DNA of 64,000 nt from an uncultured Flavobacteriales bacterium (GCA_913056215.1 CAJXMN010000006.1:1-64000), one strand, 5' to 3'. Shown: positions 1 to 11,218, numbered from the stretch's first letter. Notes: generated by a model from the sequence alone, not told the origin. Numbers and translations: made by a program.

Positions 1-2366
1 TGGGTTGAAATAAAGTACTCAAGAATTGAGAGCCCTTCTTTAAAGTTCGATAAAATCGGGTTTTCAATAATTTCTTGCGTTGAAGCTCCAGACTTTTGTG
101 GTTTCGCCATCAACCCTCTCATACCGGAAAGCTGACGAATTTGTTCTTTCGAACCACGCGCACCAGAATCGAACATCATGAAAATCGAGTTGAATCCTTG
201 CTTGTCATTCTTGAGCTGTTCCATCAAGGTATGCGTAAGTCTCGAGTTCGTACGTGTCCAAATATCAATAATCTGGTTATAACGCTCGTTATTAGTGATA
301 AGTCCCATGTTGTAGTTTTCCATTACTTCTACAACACTTGTATTGGCTTTATCAACAAGCTCTTCTTTTTCTTTAGGAATTATAATATCATCAAGGTTAA
401 AGGACAATCCGCCTCGAAAGGCCATGTCATAACCTACATCTTTAATCTCATCAAGGAATTCTGCTGTACGCGAAGTACCTGAAATCTTCAATACTTTACC
501 AATAATATCACGCAAAGCTTTCTTAGTCAGAATATCATTGATGAAACCAACTTCTTTGGGTACCATTTCATTGAAAAGTACACGACCAACCGTTGTTTCA
601 ATCATTTGTAACGTCGATTCCCCTTTATCGTTCAGGTCATACGTTCTCACCTTGATGTGCGCATGTAAATCAACGCTTCCTTCATTCAATGCAATGCGTA
701 CTTCTTCCGGTGAATAGAATGTCATTCCCTCACCTTTCATCGTACGATCTTTATCCGTTTTACGCCCTTTAGTCATATAGTAAAGACCAAGTACCATATC
801 CTGTGAAGGTACGGCAATAGGCGCACCGTTCGCTGGATTCAGAATATTGTGCGAAGACAACATCAGAAGCTGTGCCTCAAGTATTGCAGCATTACCCAAT
901 GGAAGGTGTACCGCCATCTGGTCACCATCAAAATCGGCATTAAAAGCTGTACAAACAAGGGGGTGTAGTCGAATCGCTTTACCTTCAATTAATTTCGGTT
1001 GAAATGCTTGAATACCTAATCGGTGCAATGTCGGTGCACGGTTAAGTAACACAGGATGTGATTTGATGACATTCTCTAAAATATCCCAAACTACAGGTTC
1101 CTTTTTATCAACGATTTTTTTGGCAGACTTCACCGTCTTTACGATACCTCTTTCAATCAATTTACGAATAATAAACGGCTTGTAAAGTTCAGCAGCCATG
1201 TCTTTAGGAATACCACATTCGTGCATTTTCAAATCAGGACCTACAACAATCACTGAACGCGCTGAATAATCCACTCGCTTACCAAGCAAGTTTTGACGAA
1301 AACGTCCTTGCTTCCCTTTTAATGAATCAGAAAGTGATTTCAATGGACGGTTAGACTCAGTTTTCACCGCACTCGATTTACGAGAATTATCGAAGAGCGA
1401 ATCTACAGATTCCTGCAGCATTCGTTTCTCATTACGCAAGATAACTTCAGGTGCTTTAATTTCAATTAATCGTTTCAAGCGATTGTTTCGAATAATCACA
1501 CGACGATATAAATCGTTCAAATCTGAAGTCGCAAAACGTCCACCATCAAGAGGCACGAGTGGACGCAACTCTGGAGGGGTAACTGGAACTACCTTGATAA
1601 TCATCCATTCCGGACGATTTTCAATACGATCTTGAGAATCGCGCATAGCCTCGACAACCTGCAAACGCTTCAATGCTTCATTTTTACGTTGCATTGAAGT
1701 CTCCGTATTCGCTTTATGTCGCAAATCGTAAGATAGTTGGTGCAGATCAAGTCGTTGTAATAAATCATAAACTGCTTCTGCCCCCATCTTAGCAATAAAT
1801 TTGTTAGGGTCAGAATCGTCCAAATACTGATTTTCCTTAGGTAACTCATCAAGAATATCTAAATATTCCTCTTCCGTGAGGAACTCCATTTTCTCAAGAG
1901 GTTCTCCGTCTGCTTTTTGACCTTCACCACCTTGAATTACGACATATCGCTCGTAATAAATGATCTGGTCTAATTTTTTTGTCGGTAAACCAAGTAGGTA
2001 TCCAATTTTGTTAGGTAACGATCTAAAGTACCAAATATGTGCAACAGGAACTACTAACTGAATATGTCCCATTCTTTCACGACGTACTTTTTTCTCTGTC
2101 ACCTCTACACCACAGCGATCACAAACAATTCCTTTATATCGAATACGCTTGTATTTACCACAGTGACATTCATAATCCTTTACAGGACCAAAGATGCGCT
2201 CGCAGAACAAACCATCTCTTTCTGGTTTATACGTTCTATAATTTATCGTTTCCGGCTTCAACACCTCTCCGCTGGATTGCTCCAAAATTTGTTCTGGAGA
2301 CGCTAGAGAAATCGTAATTTTCGAGAAATTACTTGCCGTATCTTTTGTATCTTTTCTATAAGCCAT
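1..2366 (-). CDS. rpoC: DNA-directed RNA polymerase subunit beta' (partial, C-terminus beyond window)
   Basis: Reverse-strand translation from the ATG at 2364-2366 ([17 protein letters not shown]...) contains the zinc-site region [22 protein letters not shown] and the catalytic [12 protein letters not shown]; runs off the left edge, so absent from the ORF track. Confidence 0.97.
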   Translation of the reverse strand, partial: MAYRKDTKDTASNFSKITISLASPEQILEQSSGEVLKPETINYRTYKPERDGLFCERIFGPVKDYECHCGKYKRIRYKGIVCDRCGVEVTEKKVRRERMGHIQLVVPVAHIWYFRSLPNKIGYLLGLPTKKLDQIIYYERYVVIQGGEGQKADGEPLEKMEFLTEEEYLDILDELPKENQYLDDSDPNKFIAKMGAEAVYDLLQRLDLHQLSYDLRHKANTETSMQRKNEALKRLQVVEAMRDSQDRIENRPEWMIIKVVPVTPPELRPLVPLDGGRFATSDLNDLYRRVIIRNNRLKRLIEIKAPEVILRNEKRMLQESVDSLFDNSRKSSAVKTESNRPLKSLSDSLKGKQGRFRQNLLGKRVDYSARSVIVVGPDLKMHECGIPKDMAAELYKPFIIRKLIERGIVKTVKSAKKIVDKKEPVVWDILENVIKSHPVLLNRAPTLHRLGIQAFQPKLIEGKAIRLHPLVCTAFNADFDGDQMAVHLPLGNAAILEAQLLMLSSHNILNPANGAPIAVPSQDMVLGLYYMTKGRKTDKDRTMKGEGMTFYSPEEVRIALNEGSVDLHAHIKVRTYDLNDKGESTLQMIETTVGRVLFNEMVPKEVGFINDILTKKALRDIIGKVLKISGTSRTAEFLDEIKDVGYDMAFRGGLSFNLDDIIIPKEKEELVDKANTSVVEVMENYNMGLITNNERYNQIIDIWTRTNSRLTHTLMEQLKNDKQGFNSIFMMFDSGARGSKEQIRQLSGMRGLMAKPQKSGASTQEIIENPILSNFKEGLSILEYFIST

Positions 2367-2399
2367 TTTAAACAAGTGTTTTCAAATTCAACATTGACC

Positions 2400-5300
2400 T
2401 TAATCCATTGAGATGTTTAGTCCTAAACCGCGTAATTCGTGAAGCAATACATTGAAAGACTCTGGAATTCCAGGTTCTGGCAGATTATCTCCCTTCACAA
2501 TTGATTCATACGCTTTTGCTCTACCGTTTACATCATCAGACTTCACGGTCAATATTTCCTGAAGGATATTAGCAGCACCGAATGCCTCAAGTGCCCATAC
2601 CTCCATCTCACCAAATCGCTGACCACCAAATTGTGCTTTACCACCGAGCGGTTGTTGCGTTATTAATGAATATGGACCAATCGAACGCGCATGCATCTTA
2701 TCGTCTACCATGTGCGATAATTTAAGCATGTAAATCACACCTACCGTCGCTGGTTGGTGGAAGCGTTCACCAGTGCCCCCGTCATACAAGAAAGTTTTTC
2801 CTGAACGTGGAATACCCGCTTCGTCACAATATTGATCAATTTCATCAGGATGTGCTCCGTCGAATATAGGTGTAGCAAACTTTTTACCTAATTTCTCACC
2901 AGCCCATCCAAGGACAGTTTCATAGATTTGTCCAAGGTTCATTCGCGATGGTACACCGAGTGGATTCAACACGATATCAACAGGCGTTCCATCGTCGAGG
3001 AATGGCATGTCTTCTTGACGTACAATATTCGCTACGATACCTTTATTACCGTGGCGACCTGCCATTTTATCCCCTACTTTTAATTTACGTTTCTTCGCGA
3101 GATAAACTTTAGCCAATTTAACGATACCAGAAGGAAGTTCATCTCCCACTGAAATATGGAACTTTTTGCGTTTATAATTTCCAAGAAGGTCATTTGCCTT
3201 AATGTTAAAGTTATGGATCACGCGTTGAACCATTGAATTGGTATTGTCATCCTTTGTCCATTGACTTGGATTAACGATGGAATAATCAATAATGCCAAGA
3301 CTTTTTTCAGAAAACTTTGATCCTTTTTTAATAATCTCTTCTCGGAAGTTATTCGTCACTCCTGCTGACTTATGTCCTTCAAGGATTTTTAGTAACTTAT
3401 CAATCAGGACCTTCTTCAACTCACCGAGGTCTTTCTCAAAGTCTGCATCTAACTGTTCGAGAATGGGCTTATCTTGTGCTTTGGTCTTACGATCTTTTAC
3501 TGCTCTAGAGAACAGTTTCTTATTGATCACAACCCCCTTAAGAGAAGGACTCGCCTTGAGCGATGCATCTTTCACATCGCCTGCCTTATCACCAAAAATA
3601 GCGCGAAGCAATTTCTCTTCCGGAGAAGGATCTGTCTCACCTTTCGGAGTAATCTTACCGATGAGTATATCACCTTCTTTTATTTCAGCACCAATACGTA
3701 TCAATCCATGTTCATCGAGATCTTTCGTCGCATCTTCACTTACGTTCGGAATATCAGCAGTAAGCTCTTCCATTCCGCGTTTCGTATCGCGAACCTCTAA
3801 TGAGTATTCATCAATGTGAACTGAAGTAAATACGTCATCCCGAACAACACGTTCAGAAATAACAATTGCATCCTCAAAGTTATAACCTTTCCAAGGCATG
3901 AAAGCGACCTTCATATTTTGACCGAGGGCCAGCTCCCCTTTTTGGGTTGCATATCCTTCACAGAGTACTTGACCCTTCACCACCTTATCACCTTTCTGAA
4001 CGATCGGCTTCAAATTCATGGTTGAGCCCTGATTGGTCTTATGGAACTTAGTTAAATTGTATGTCTTCGTGTTACCATCAAAAGAAACAATCTCATCTTC
4101 TTCTGACAAGTTATAACGAATAATGATTTCGTTAGCATCTACATATTCAACAACACCTTCGCCTTCTGCATTAATTAGTACGCGAGAATCTTCAGCAACG
4201 AGTTTTTCAATTCCAGTCCCTACAATAGGCGAATTTGGCTTAAGCAATGGCAAAGCCTGACGCTGCATGTTTGACCCCATCAAAGCGCGGTTGGCATCAT
4301 CATGTTCCAGGAATGGAATCGAAGAGGCTGCAATAGATGCAATCTGATTGGCTCCTACATCCATTAAATCCAACTCACTTGGCGCTACTACCGGAAAGTC
4401 ACCTTCCTCGCGTGCCTTAATCAAATCATTTTCGAACTCTCCCTTATCGTTAATTGGAGCATTCGCCTGAGCGATCATTTTTGCGTCTTCTTCTTCAGCC
4501 GACAAATAAACGGGTTCTTCGTCGAGCTTTACTTTACCTTTCTCTACTTTACGGTAAGGCGTTTCTATAAAACCGAGTTTATTAACCTTAGCAAATACAC
4601 AAAGCGAAGAAATCAAACCAATATTAGGACCTTCTGGGGTCTCAATTGTACACAGACGACCGTAGTGCGTATAGTGAACGTCACGCACCTCAAATCCAGC
4701 ACGCTCTCTAGACAGACCGCCAGGCCCGAGTGCAGAAAAACGGCGTTTATGTGTTACTTCAGAAAGCGGATTCGTTTGATCCATGAACTGCGATAACTGG
4801 TTCGTCCCGAAAAAAGAATTAATCACGGAAGATAATGTTTTCGCATTAATCAAATCAATGGGGGTAAACACCTCATTGTCGCGTACGTTCATACGTTCTC
4901 TAATGGTTCTAGCCATTCTGGCCAAACCTACACCGAATTGAGAATATAATTGTTCACCAACAGTTCTCACGCGACGATTCGACAAGTGGTCAATATCATC
5001 CACCTCAGCCTTCGAATTAATCAATTCAATGAGATATTTAATGATTTTAATGATATCACTTTTCGTTAAAACACGTGATTCCTCGTCATCAGATATTTTT
5101 AATTTCTTGTTGATTCTAAAACGACCAACCTCTCCGAGGTCATAGCGTGTATCTGAGAAGAATAGTTTTTCAAAAACGTTACGAGCCGTTTCAAAATCTG
5201 GTGGTTCAGCATTTCTCAGTTGACGATATATATGTTCTACAGCTTCCTTTTCGGAATTTGAAGTATCTTTTTGTAAAGTATTATAAATAATCGTAAAATC

Positions 5301-6212
5301 GGCAGTGTTGACATCCTCCTTGTGGAGAATCACCGTTTTTACACCGGCATCCATGATTTCGTCAATATGCGCTTCTTCAAGCACTGTCTCACGGTCTAAG
5401 ATCACTTCGTTTCTTTCGATAGAAACAACTTCTCCAGTATCCTCATCAACGAAATCTTCTATCCACGATTTTAAAACTCTCGCAGCTAGTTTACGCCCTA
5501 ATATTTTTTTCAGGTTGGTTTTATTCGCTTTCACTTCATCAGCCAAATCGAAAATCTCCAGGATATCTTTATCACTTTCGTATCCAATAGCTCTGAATAG
5601 TGTAGTAACCGGTAATTTTTTCTTTCGGTCGATGTAAGCATACATCACATTATTGATATCTGTAGCGAATTCCATCCAAGATCCCTTAAAAGGAATAATT
5701 CGAGCAGAATACAATTTGGTACCATTAGCATGTCGCGATTGACCAAAGAATACTCCTGGAGAACGGTGTAATTGCGAAACGATAACACGTTCTGCGCCGT
5801 TCACAACAAAAGAACCCTTTTGCGTCATGTATGGAATCGTTCCAAGATAAACATCTTGAACAATAGTTTCAAAATCCTCATGTTCAGGATCTGTACAATA
5901 CAGTTTTAATTTCGCTTTAAGGGGAACACTATACGTTAAACCACGTTCAATACACTCTTCAATCGTGTAGCGTGGCGGATCAACGAAATAATCTAAAAAC
6001 TCAAGGACAAACTGATTTCGGGTGTCCGTAATCGGAAAATTTTCCGAGAACACCTTGAAGAGGCCTTCTTTTTCTCTGTTCTCTGGAGTCGTTTCTAATT
6101 GAAAAAACTCACGAAATGATTTAATCTGAACATCCAAAAAATCAGGATATTCAAATGGACTTTTGCTCGATGCAAAGTTAATTCTTGTAGCGATATTATT
6201 TGATGTTGCCAA
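2400..6212 (-). CDS. rpoB: DNA-directed RNA polymerase subunit beta
   Basis: 1270 aa; RpoB motifs such as [37 protein letters not shown]; immediately upstream of rpoC. Confidence 0.98.
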   Translation of the reverse strand: MATSNNIATRINFASSKSPFEYPDFLDVQIKSFREFFQLETTPENREKEGLFKVFSENFPITDTRNQFVLEFLDYFVDPPRYTIEECIERGLTYSVPLKAKLKLYCTDPEHEDFETIVQDVYLGTIPYMTQKGSFVVNGAERVIVSQLHRSPGVFFGQSRHANGTKLYSARIIPFKGSWMEFATDINNVMYAYIDRKKKLPVTTLFRAIGYESDKDILEIFDLADEVKANKTNLKKILGRKLAARVLKSWIEDFVDEDTGEVVSIERNEVILDRETVLEEAHIDEIMDAGVKTVILHKEDVNTADFTIIYNTLQKDTSNSEKEAVEHIYRQLRNAEPPDFETARNVFEKLFFSDTRYDLGEVGRFRINKKLKISDDEESRVLTKSDIIKIIKYLIELINSKAEVDDIDHLSNRRVRTVGEQLYSQFGVGLARMARTIRERMNVRDNEVFTPIDLINAKTLSSVINSFFGTNQLSQFMDQTNPLSEVTHKRRFSALGPGGLSRERAGFEVRDVHYTHYGRLCTIETPEGPNIGLISSLCVFAKVNKLGFIETPYRKVEKGKVKLDEEPVYLSAEEEDAKMIAQANAPINDKGEFENDLIKAREEGDFPVVAPSELDLMDVGANQIASIAASSIPFLEHDDANRALMGSNMQRQALPLLKPNSPIVGTGIEKLVAEDSRVLINAEGEGVVEYVDANEIIIRYNLSEEDEIVSFDGNTKTYNLTKFHKTNQGSTMNLKPIVQKGDKVVKGQVLCEGYATQKGELALGQNMKVAFMPWKGYNFEDAIVISERVVRDDVFTSVHIDEYSLEVRDTKRGMEELTADIPNVSEDATKDLDEHGLIRIGAEIKEGDILIGKITPKGETDPSPEEKLLRAIFGDKAGDVKDASLKASPSLKGVVINKKLFSRAVKDRKTKAQDKPILEQLDADFEKDLGELKKVLIDKLLKILEGHKSAGVTNNFREEIIKKGSKFSEKSLGIIDYSIVNPSQWTKDDNTNSMVQRVIHNFNIKANDLLGNYKRKKFHISVGDELPSGIVKLAKVYLAKKRKLKVGDKMAGRHGNKGIVANIVRQEDMPFLDDGTPVDIVLNPLGVPSRMNLGQIYETVLGWAGEKLGKKFATPIFDGAHPDEIDQYCDEAGIPRSGKTFLYDGGTGERFHQPATVGVIYMLKLSHMVDDKMHARSIGPYSLITQQPLGGKAQFGGQRFGEMEVWALEAFGAANILQEILTVKSDDVNGRAKAYESIVKGDNLPEPGIPESFNVLLHELRGLGLNISMD

Positions 6213-6243
6213 GACTACTAAATTTTATTAGAAAAAAGAACCG

Positions 6244-6304
6244 TTGCGTTCTAAACGCAATAAAACAGCACGAGGCATCCCAAAAAATTGGGGATGCCCG
6301 TGCT
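6244..6304 (-). terminator. Tandem hairpins (attenuator/processing site candidates) in rplL-rpoB spacer
   Basis: AGCACGaGGCATCCC/GGGATGCCCGTGCT (6267-6304, one bulged base) and TTGCGTT-CTA-AACGCAA (6244-6260); on the minus strand they are followed by TGTTTTATT and CGGTTCTTTTTTCT. Confidence 0.65.
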
Positions 6305-6322
6305 AAAAAATAAGTTAAAAAC

Positions 6323-6700
6323 TTACTTAACTTCAACTTCTGCGCCTGCTTCTTCAAGAGAAGACTTAAGACCCTCAGCCTCGTCTTTTGCTACACCTTC
6401 CTTCACTGGAGATGGAGCACTATCAACGAGCTCTTTAGCTTCTTTCAGCCCAAGACCAGTAAGTTCTTTTACTAATTTCACAACTGCCAACTTACTACCT
6501 CCGGCAGCATTGAGGATTACGTCAAACTCTGTTTGTTCATCAGCACCGTCGCCGTCTCCAGCTCCGCCGCCACCTGCAACTGCAACAGCAGCAGCTGCTG
6601 GTTCAATTCCGTGTTCCTCCTTGAGGATATCAGCTAGTTCGTTTACTTCTTTTACTGTAAGGTTTACTAGCGTTTCTGCGATTTCTTTTAACTCAGCCAT
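6323..6700 (-). CDS. rplL: 50S ribosomal protein L7/L12
   Basis: 125 aa; [29 protein letters not shown], Ala/Gly hinge, EKTEFDVIL-like C-terminal domain. Confidence 0.97.
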   Translation of the reverse strand: MAELKEIAETLVNLTVKEVNELADILKEEHGIEPAAAAVAVAGGGGAGDGDGADEQTEFDVILNAAGGSKLAVVKLVKELTGLGLKEAKELVDSAPSPVKEGVAKDEAEGLKSSLEEAGAEVEVK

Positions 6701-6743
6701 TTTATTTAATTTAAAAAAGGTTCAATAATAAATTTAATTCTAA

Positions 6744-7265
6744 TTAAGCTCTTTCTGAGAGCGTTTTAACGATTCCTGCAATTTTATCTCCCTGTCCTTT
6801 AAGACCAGACACAACATTTTTAGCTGGACTTTGCAGTAAGGAAACGATATCACCAATAAGCTCTTCCTTGCTTTTGATTGCCGTCAAGGCATCTAGTTGA
6901 TCATCGCCTATATAAATAGCGTGATCCACAAAAGCAGCTTTAAGTAATGGTTTTTCGTTCTTTTTGCGGAAATCTTTGATCACTTTAGCAGGTGCATTAC
7001 CTACTTCAGCATACAAGACAGATGTCGGACCCGACAGTACTTCTCTCAATTCTCCGAGTTCCTTGTCTTCAACTTGATCCATCGCTTTCGCCAAAAGTGT
7101 ATTTTTGACTACTTGGACACTGATTCCATTTTTAAAACATTTCCCTCGAAAATCATTGATTTTCTCTACTGTCAATTCTGACGTGTCTGCCAGGTAGAAG
7201 ACTCCAGTTTCCTGTAGTTCAGTTGTCAAGTCTTCAATATACTTCGCTTTTTCTTCTCTAGTCAT
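6744..7265 (-). CDS. rplJ: 50S ribosomal protein L10
   Basis: MTREEKAKYIEDLTTELQETGVFYLADTSELTVEKINDFR; the longer ORF start (7289) overlaps rplA, ATG at 7265 preferred. Confidence 0.93.
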   Translation of the reverse strand: MTREEKAKYIEDLTTELQETGVFYLADTSELTVEKINDFRGKCFKNGISVQVVKNTLLAKAMDQVEDKELGELREVLSGPTSVLYAEVGNAPAKVIKDFRKKNEKPLLKAAFVDHAIYIGDDQLDALTAIKSKEELIGDIVSLLQSPAKNVVSGLKGQGDKIAGIVKTLSERA

Positions 7266-7278
7266 AATTTCAACAATT

Positions 7279-7974
7279 TTAAGCGACAACAGACTTAGCG
7301 TCGATTTGAATACTTGGACTCATGGTAGAGCTCATATAGATACTTCTAATATAAGTACCTTTAGCTGCAGCCGGTTTCATTTTAATCAAGGTTGTCAACA
7401 ACTCATTAGCATTGTCTTTAATCTTACTACCATCAAACGAAGCTTTCGCTATGTTTGAATGCACAATACCATATTTGTCAACGCGAAAGTCAATTTTACC
7501 AGCTTTCACTTCCTGAACTGCTTTTCCAACATCCATTGTAACTGTTCCGGTTTTCGGATTCGGCATTAAACCGCGTGGTCCTAGAACTCGACCTAGCGCA
7601 CCGACTTTACCCATTACAGAGGGCATTGTGATGATCACATCTACATCGGTCCAACCTCCTTTGATTTTATCGATATATTCATCGAGACCAACATAATCGG
7701 CACCAGCCTCAGTAGCTTCATGTTCCTTATCAGGTGTACAAAGTACGAGTACTTTTACATCTTTACCTGTACCGTGCGGAAGTGCCACAGTTCCTCTTAC
7801 CATTTGATTCGCTTTTCGCGGGTCTACGCCCAAACGAACACTCACGTCAACAGAAGCATCGAATTTAGCCTTGGTAATTTCCTTTACTAAATCACACGCC
7901 TCAGTCAACGAATAAGACTTGCTACTATCAACTTTCGCAAGCGCATCTTTTCTTTTCTTAGAAATACGTCCCAT
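7279..7974 (-). CDS. rplA: 50S ribosomal protein L1
   Basis: 231 aa; [40 protein letters not shown]. Confidence 0.97.
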   Translation of the reverse strand: MGRISKKRKDALAKVDSSKSYSLTEACDLVKEITKAKFDASVDVSVRLGVDPRKANQMVRGTVALPHGTGKDVKVLVLCTPDKEHEATEAGADYVGLDEYIDKIKGGWTDVDVIITMPSVMGKVGALGRVLGPRGLMPNPKTGTVTMDVGKAVQEVKAGKIDFRVDKYGIVHSNIAKASFDGSKIKDNANELLTTLIKMKPAAAKGTYIRSIYMSSTMSPSIQIDAKSVVA

Positions 7975-7986
7975 GATTCATGTTTT

Positions 7987-8427
7987 TTAGTTTCCAGGAA
8001 ATTCACCTTTTACGGTAATTCCCATACTTCTTGCCGTTCCGGCAACCATTTTCATTCCAGATTCCACTTTAAAGCAATTCAAATCGGGTAATTTATCTTC
8101 AGCGATAGCACGAACTTGGTCCCACGTTACTGAAGCTACTTTTACACGATTAGGTTCTGCAGATCCACTTTTGAGTTTAGCTGCCTCCTTTAATTGAACT
8201 GCTGCCGGTGGCGTTTTGATTACAAAATCAAAGGATTTATCACCATAAACGGTAATAACCACTGGCAAAACCTTTCCTCCGCGATCTTGAGTTCTTGAGT
8301 TAAACTGCTTACAGAACTCCATGATGTTGACCCCTTTTGCACCAAGTGCGGGTCCTACGGGCGGAGAAGGGTTTGCAGCACCACCTTTGATCTGTAATTT
8401 GATCAATCCTGCTACTTCTTTAGCCAT
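7987..8427 (-). CDS. rplK: 50S ribosomal protein L11
   Basis: 146 aa; [35 protein letters not shown]. Confidence 0.97.
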   Translation of the reverse strand: MAKEVAGLIKLQIKGGAANPSPPVGPALGAKGVNIMEFCKQFNSRTQDRGGKVLPVVITVYGDKSFDFVIKTPPAAVQLKEAAKLKSGSAEPNRVKVASVTWDQVRAIAEDKLPDLNCFKVESGMKMVAGTARSMGITVKGEFPGN

Positions 8428-8512
8428 TTGTATATAATTTGTGTAGTACTAGCGTGGAAGATCGATGGGAAGCTTTAATCATCGCAACCACTCCTACCGG
8501 TTAAAAAACTTA

Positions 8513-9064
8513 TCAACTTTCTTTTTCTACTTGCATGTAAGACAATTCAACGAGATTCTTTCGTCCAAATATCTTAACCATCACTTTGAGTTTCTTTTTC
8601 TCTTCGTTTATTTCTTCAATTGTACCATTAAAATTATTAAATGGACCATCAACAACTTTAACGGACTCTCCAACCACGAAAGGAATTTTCATTTCCTCTT
8701 CCGATTCCGAGAGTTCATCTACTTTTCCTAAGATACGGTTTACCTCACTTTGGCGCATTGGCAACGGATCTCCGTGCTTTTCTGCTCCAAGGAAACCTAT
8801 AACATTAGGAATACCCTTAATTAAGTGTGGAGCTTCTCCAACTAGCGCAGCTTCCACCAAGACATAACCTGGTAAGAAAGCCTTCTCTTTACTCTTCTTT
8901 TTTCCATTACGGATTTGAAAAACCTTCTCCGTTGGGATAAGGATTTGACCGAAATAATCGTTCATTTTCATCCGATTTATTTCCATCTCCATGTATTCCT
9001 TCACCATGTTTTCCTTACCGCTTATAGCACGGACTACATACCATCTTTTCTTTACCTCTTCCAC
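8513..9064 (-). CDS. nusG: Transcription termination/antitermination factor NusG
   Basis: 183 aa; RWYVVRAISGKENMVKEYMEMEI, FLPGYVLVEA, KOW-like GESVKVVDGPFNNFNGTIEEI. Confidence 0.96.
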   Translation of the reverse strand: MEEVKKRWYVVRAISGKENMVKEYMEMEINRMKMNDYFGQILIPTEKVFQIRNGKKKSKEKAFLPGYVLVEAALVGEAPHLIKGIPNVIGFLGAEKHGDPLPMRQSEVNRILGKVDELSESEEEMKIPFVVGESVKVVDGPFNNFNGTIEEINEEKKKLKVMVKIFGRKNLVELSYMQVEKES

Positions 9065-9096
9065 TGCACTTAAACTTAATAAATTTCAAAAGATCA

Positions 9097-9309
9097 TTAC
9101 GGATAAATAATTCCGAGTATTCCTTCCCAGAAATAACTGGATGGATTGACTCCGAAGATAAAATCCATCACAAAGATAATAAGGGAAAACAATACAGAAC
9201 CAATAACCACAATAATCGTATTATTCTGCAATTCCGTCCATGTTGGCCAGCTCACCTTGTGAACTAACTCATGAACTGTATCCTGAAGGTATCCAACAAT
9301 ATTTGCCAC
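9097..9309 (-). CDS. secE: Preprotein translocase subunit SecE
   Basis: VANIVGYLQDTVHELVHKVSWPTWTELQNNTIIV; GTG start at 9309 preferred (ORF-track GTG at 9327 lies inside the tRNA-Trp 3' end). Confidence 0.88.
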   Translation of the reverse strand: MANIVGYLQDTVHELVHKVSWPTWTELQNNTIIVVIGSVLFSLIIFVMDFIFGVNPSSYFWEGILGIIYP

Positions 9310-9324
9310 TTTCTTTTGTATTTG

Positions 9325-9397
9325 CACGGGCGGTAGGGTTCGAACCCACGACCAATGGTTTTGGAGACCACTACTCTACCAGCTGAGCTACGCCCGT
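9325..9397 (-). tRNA. tRNA-Trp (CCA anticodon)
   Basis: Minus-strand cloverleaf ACGGGCGTAGCTCAGCTGGTAGAGTAGTGGTCTCCAAAACCATTGGTCGTGGGTTCGAACCCTACCGCCCGTG. Confidence 0.97.
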
Positions 9398-9401
9398 AGA
9401 A

Positions 9402-9427
9402 AAAGGGGAGTTGAAAAACTCCCCTTT
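9402..9427 (-). terminator. Strong hairpin between tuf and tRNA-Trp (intrinsic terminator/attenuator-like)
   Basis: Minus strand AAAGGGGAGTT-TTTC-AACTCCCCTTT followed by TTC; perfect 11-bp stem ending 4 nt before the tRNA-Trp 5' end. Confidence 0.75.
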
Positions 9428-9447
9428 CACTCAATTGTTAATCCAAA

Positions 9448-10635
9448 CTATTCAATGATCTCAGTAACCTGTCCGGCACCTACAGTTCTACCTCCTTCAC
9501 GGATAGCAAAACGTAATCCTTTCTCCATCGCTACAGGTACAATCAATTCGACTGTTATAGTAACGTTGTCACCAGGCATAACCATATCACGACCTTCTTC
9601 CAACAAAATCTCTCCAGTTACATCAGTTGTTCTGAAGTAAAACTGTGGACGATACTTGTTGTGAAAAGGAGTGTGACGACCACCCTCTTCTTTCTTTAAA
9701 ACGTAAATCTCTGCTTTAAATTTAGCATGAGGCGTTGTAGATCCAGGGTGACAAATCACCATTCCACGACGGATTTGTTTCTTGTCAATACCACGTAGCA
9801 ATAAACCAACGTTATCACCAGCTTCACCACGATCCAAAATCTTACGGAACATTTCAACTCCAGTAATCGTTGATTTCAACTTTTCGTCTCCCATTCCTAG
9901 GATATCTACTTCGTCACCTGTGTTCACAACACCAGTTTCAACACGACCTGTTGCTACTGTTCCACGACCTGTAATAGAGAAAATATCCTCAACAGGCATC
10001 AAGAATGGTTTGTCTACATCACGCTCTGGAAGCTCAATGTATTCATCAACTGCATCCATCAACTCGTCGATTGCTTTTGTCCACTTCTCATCACCATCCA
10101 ACGCACCAAGCGCAGAACCTTTGATAATCGGTGTATTATCACCATCGTAGTCGTAAAAAGACAACAACTCTCTAATTTCCAACTCAACGAGCTCTAAAAG
10201 CTCCTCGTCATCCACTAGATCTACCTTGTTCATAAACACAACGATTCTTGGAACACCAACCTGACGACCCAAAAGGATATGCTCGCGTGTTTGCGGCATA
10301 GGACCATCAGTAGATGCTACTACCAAGATCGCACCATCCATCTGTGCAGCTCCCGTAACCATGTTTTTTACATAGTCGGCGTGACCTGGACAGTCAACGT
10401 GTGCGTAGTGACGGTTGTCTGTTTCGTACTCAATGTGAGACGTGTTAATAGTAATACCACGCTCTTTCTCCTCTGGAGCGTTGTCGATTGTATCGAAATC
10501 GCGCGATTCAGCAAAACCTTTCTTGTTCAATACAGCTGCAATTGCCGCTGTCAACGTTGTTTTCCCGTGATCGACGTGACCGATTGTTCCAATGTTTACG
10601 TGTGGTTTGGAACGCTCAAATGTTTCCTTAGCCAT
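9448..10635 (-). CDS. tuf: Elongation factor Tu
   Basis: 395 aa; [44 protein letters not shown]. Confidence 0.98.
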   Translation of the reverse strand: MAKETFERSKPHVNIGTIGHVDHGKTTLTAAIAAVLNKKGFAESRDFDTIDNAPEEKERGITINTSHIEYETDNRHYAHVDCPGHADYVKNMVTGAAQMDGAILVVASTDGPMPQTREHILLGRQVGVPRIVVFMNKVDLVDDEELLELVELEIRELLSFYDYDGDNTPIIKGSALGALDGDEKWTKAIDELMDAVDEYIELPERDVDKPFLMPVEDIFSITGRGTVATGRVETGVVNTGDEVDILGMGDEKLKSTITGVEMFRKILDRGEAGDNVGLLLRGIDKKQIRRGMVICHPGSTTPHAKFKAEIYVLKKEEGGRHTPFHNKYRPQFYFRTTDVTGEILLEEGRDMVMPGDNVTITVELIVPVAMEKGLRFAIREGGRTVGAGQVTEIIE

Positions 10636-10732
10636 TTTTATCTATTTGTTACTTGTTAATATACTAGTTAATTACCTACCTTTAATATATGCGAAATTTC
10701 ACCCATTTTCACGAGTGAATCTCTTCATTCAG

Positions 10733-10804
10733 AGCCAATGACGAGAATTGAACTCGTGACCTCTTCCTTACCAAGGAAGCGCTCTACCCCTGAGCTACAT
10801 CGGC
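10733..10804 (-). tRNA. tRNA-Thr (GGT anticodon)
   Basis: Minus strand GCCGATGTAGCTCAGGGGTAGAGCGCTTCCTTGGTAAGGAAGAGGTCACGAGTTCAATTCTCGTCATTGGCT. Confidence 0.97.
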
Positions 10805-10831
10805 AATTGAATTCTTTTAAAAAGTTAACAG

Positions 10832-10904
10832 AGCGGGAGACGAGATTCGAACTCGCGACCCTCAGCTTGGAAGGCTGACGCTCTACCAACTGAGCTACTC
10901 CCGC
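10832..10904 (-). tRNA. tRNA-Gly (TCC anticodon)
   Basis: Minus strand GCGGGAGTAGCTCAGTTGGTAGAGCGTCAGCCTTCCAAGCTGAGGGTCGCGAGTTCGAATCTCGTCTCCCGCT. Confidence 0.97.
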
Positions 10905-10925
10905 TTATATTTCTAACAACTTTAG

Positions 10926-11007
10926 TGGGGAGAGCAGGATTCGAACCTACGAAGGCGTAGCCAGCAGATTTACAGTCTGCCCTCGTTGACCACTTGAGTA
11001 TCTCCCC
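10926..11007 (-). tRNA. tRNA-Tyr (GTA anticodon), long variable arm
   Basis: Minus strand GGGGAGATACTCAAGTGGTCAACGAGGGCAGACTGTAAATCTGCTGGCTACGCCTTCGTAGGTTCGAATCCTGCTCTCCCCA. Confidence 0.97.
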
Positions 11008-11024
11008 AATCAAAGTTTAACATG

Positions 11025-11098
11025 AGCCGATGGAGGGACTCGAACCCACGACCTGCTGATTACAAATCAGCTGCTCTAGCCAGCTGAGCTACATCGGC
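11025..11098 (-). tRNA. tRNA-Thr (TGT anticodon)
   Basis: Minus strand GCCGATGTAGCTCAGCTGGCTAGAGCAGCTGATTTGTAATCAGCAGGTCGTGGGTTCGAGTCCCTCCATCGGCT. Confidence 0.97.
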
Positions 11099-11158
11099 GC
11101 TTTGTTGGTAACAACTTTTTAAAGAACTCCCTTACACGTTAAAACCCGTTCGGGGATG

Positions 11159-11218
11159 CAAATGTATAAAAGAATTAATTTACAGCAAGCGTTTTCAATA
11201 CTTTTTTTTTGTTTTTTT
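11159..11218 (-). promoter_or_regulatory. Bacteroidota-type promoter for the tRNA/tuf/rpl/rpo operon with upstream A-tract
   Basis: Minus strand TTG (11186-11188)-N19-TACATTTG (11159-11166), matching TTG-N19-TAnnTTTG; A-runs AAAAAAACAAAAAAAAA (11202-11218) just upstream; ~60 nt ahead of the first tRNA. Confidence 0.8.

Noticed and set aside
3292-3819. 175-aa plus-strand ORF antisense to rpoB (and similar antisense ORFs at 3474, 5305, 9782, 10279)
   Set aside because: Shadow ORFs opposite highly conserved coding sequence, with no domain-like sequence
6288-6728. 146-aa Ala/Ser/Pro-rich plus-strand ORF
   Set aside because: Mirror of rplL on the opposite strand plus the attenuator region
10825-11013. 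62-aa minus-strand ORF over tRNA genes
   Set aside because: Translation of tRNA-Gly/Tyr sequence; spurious
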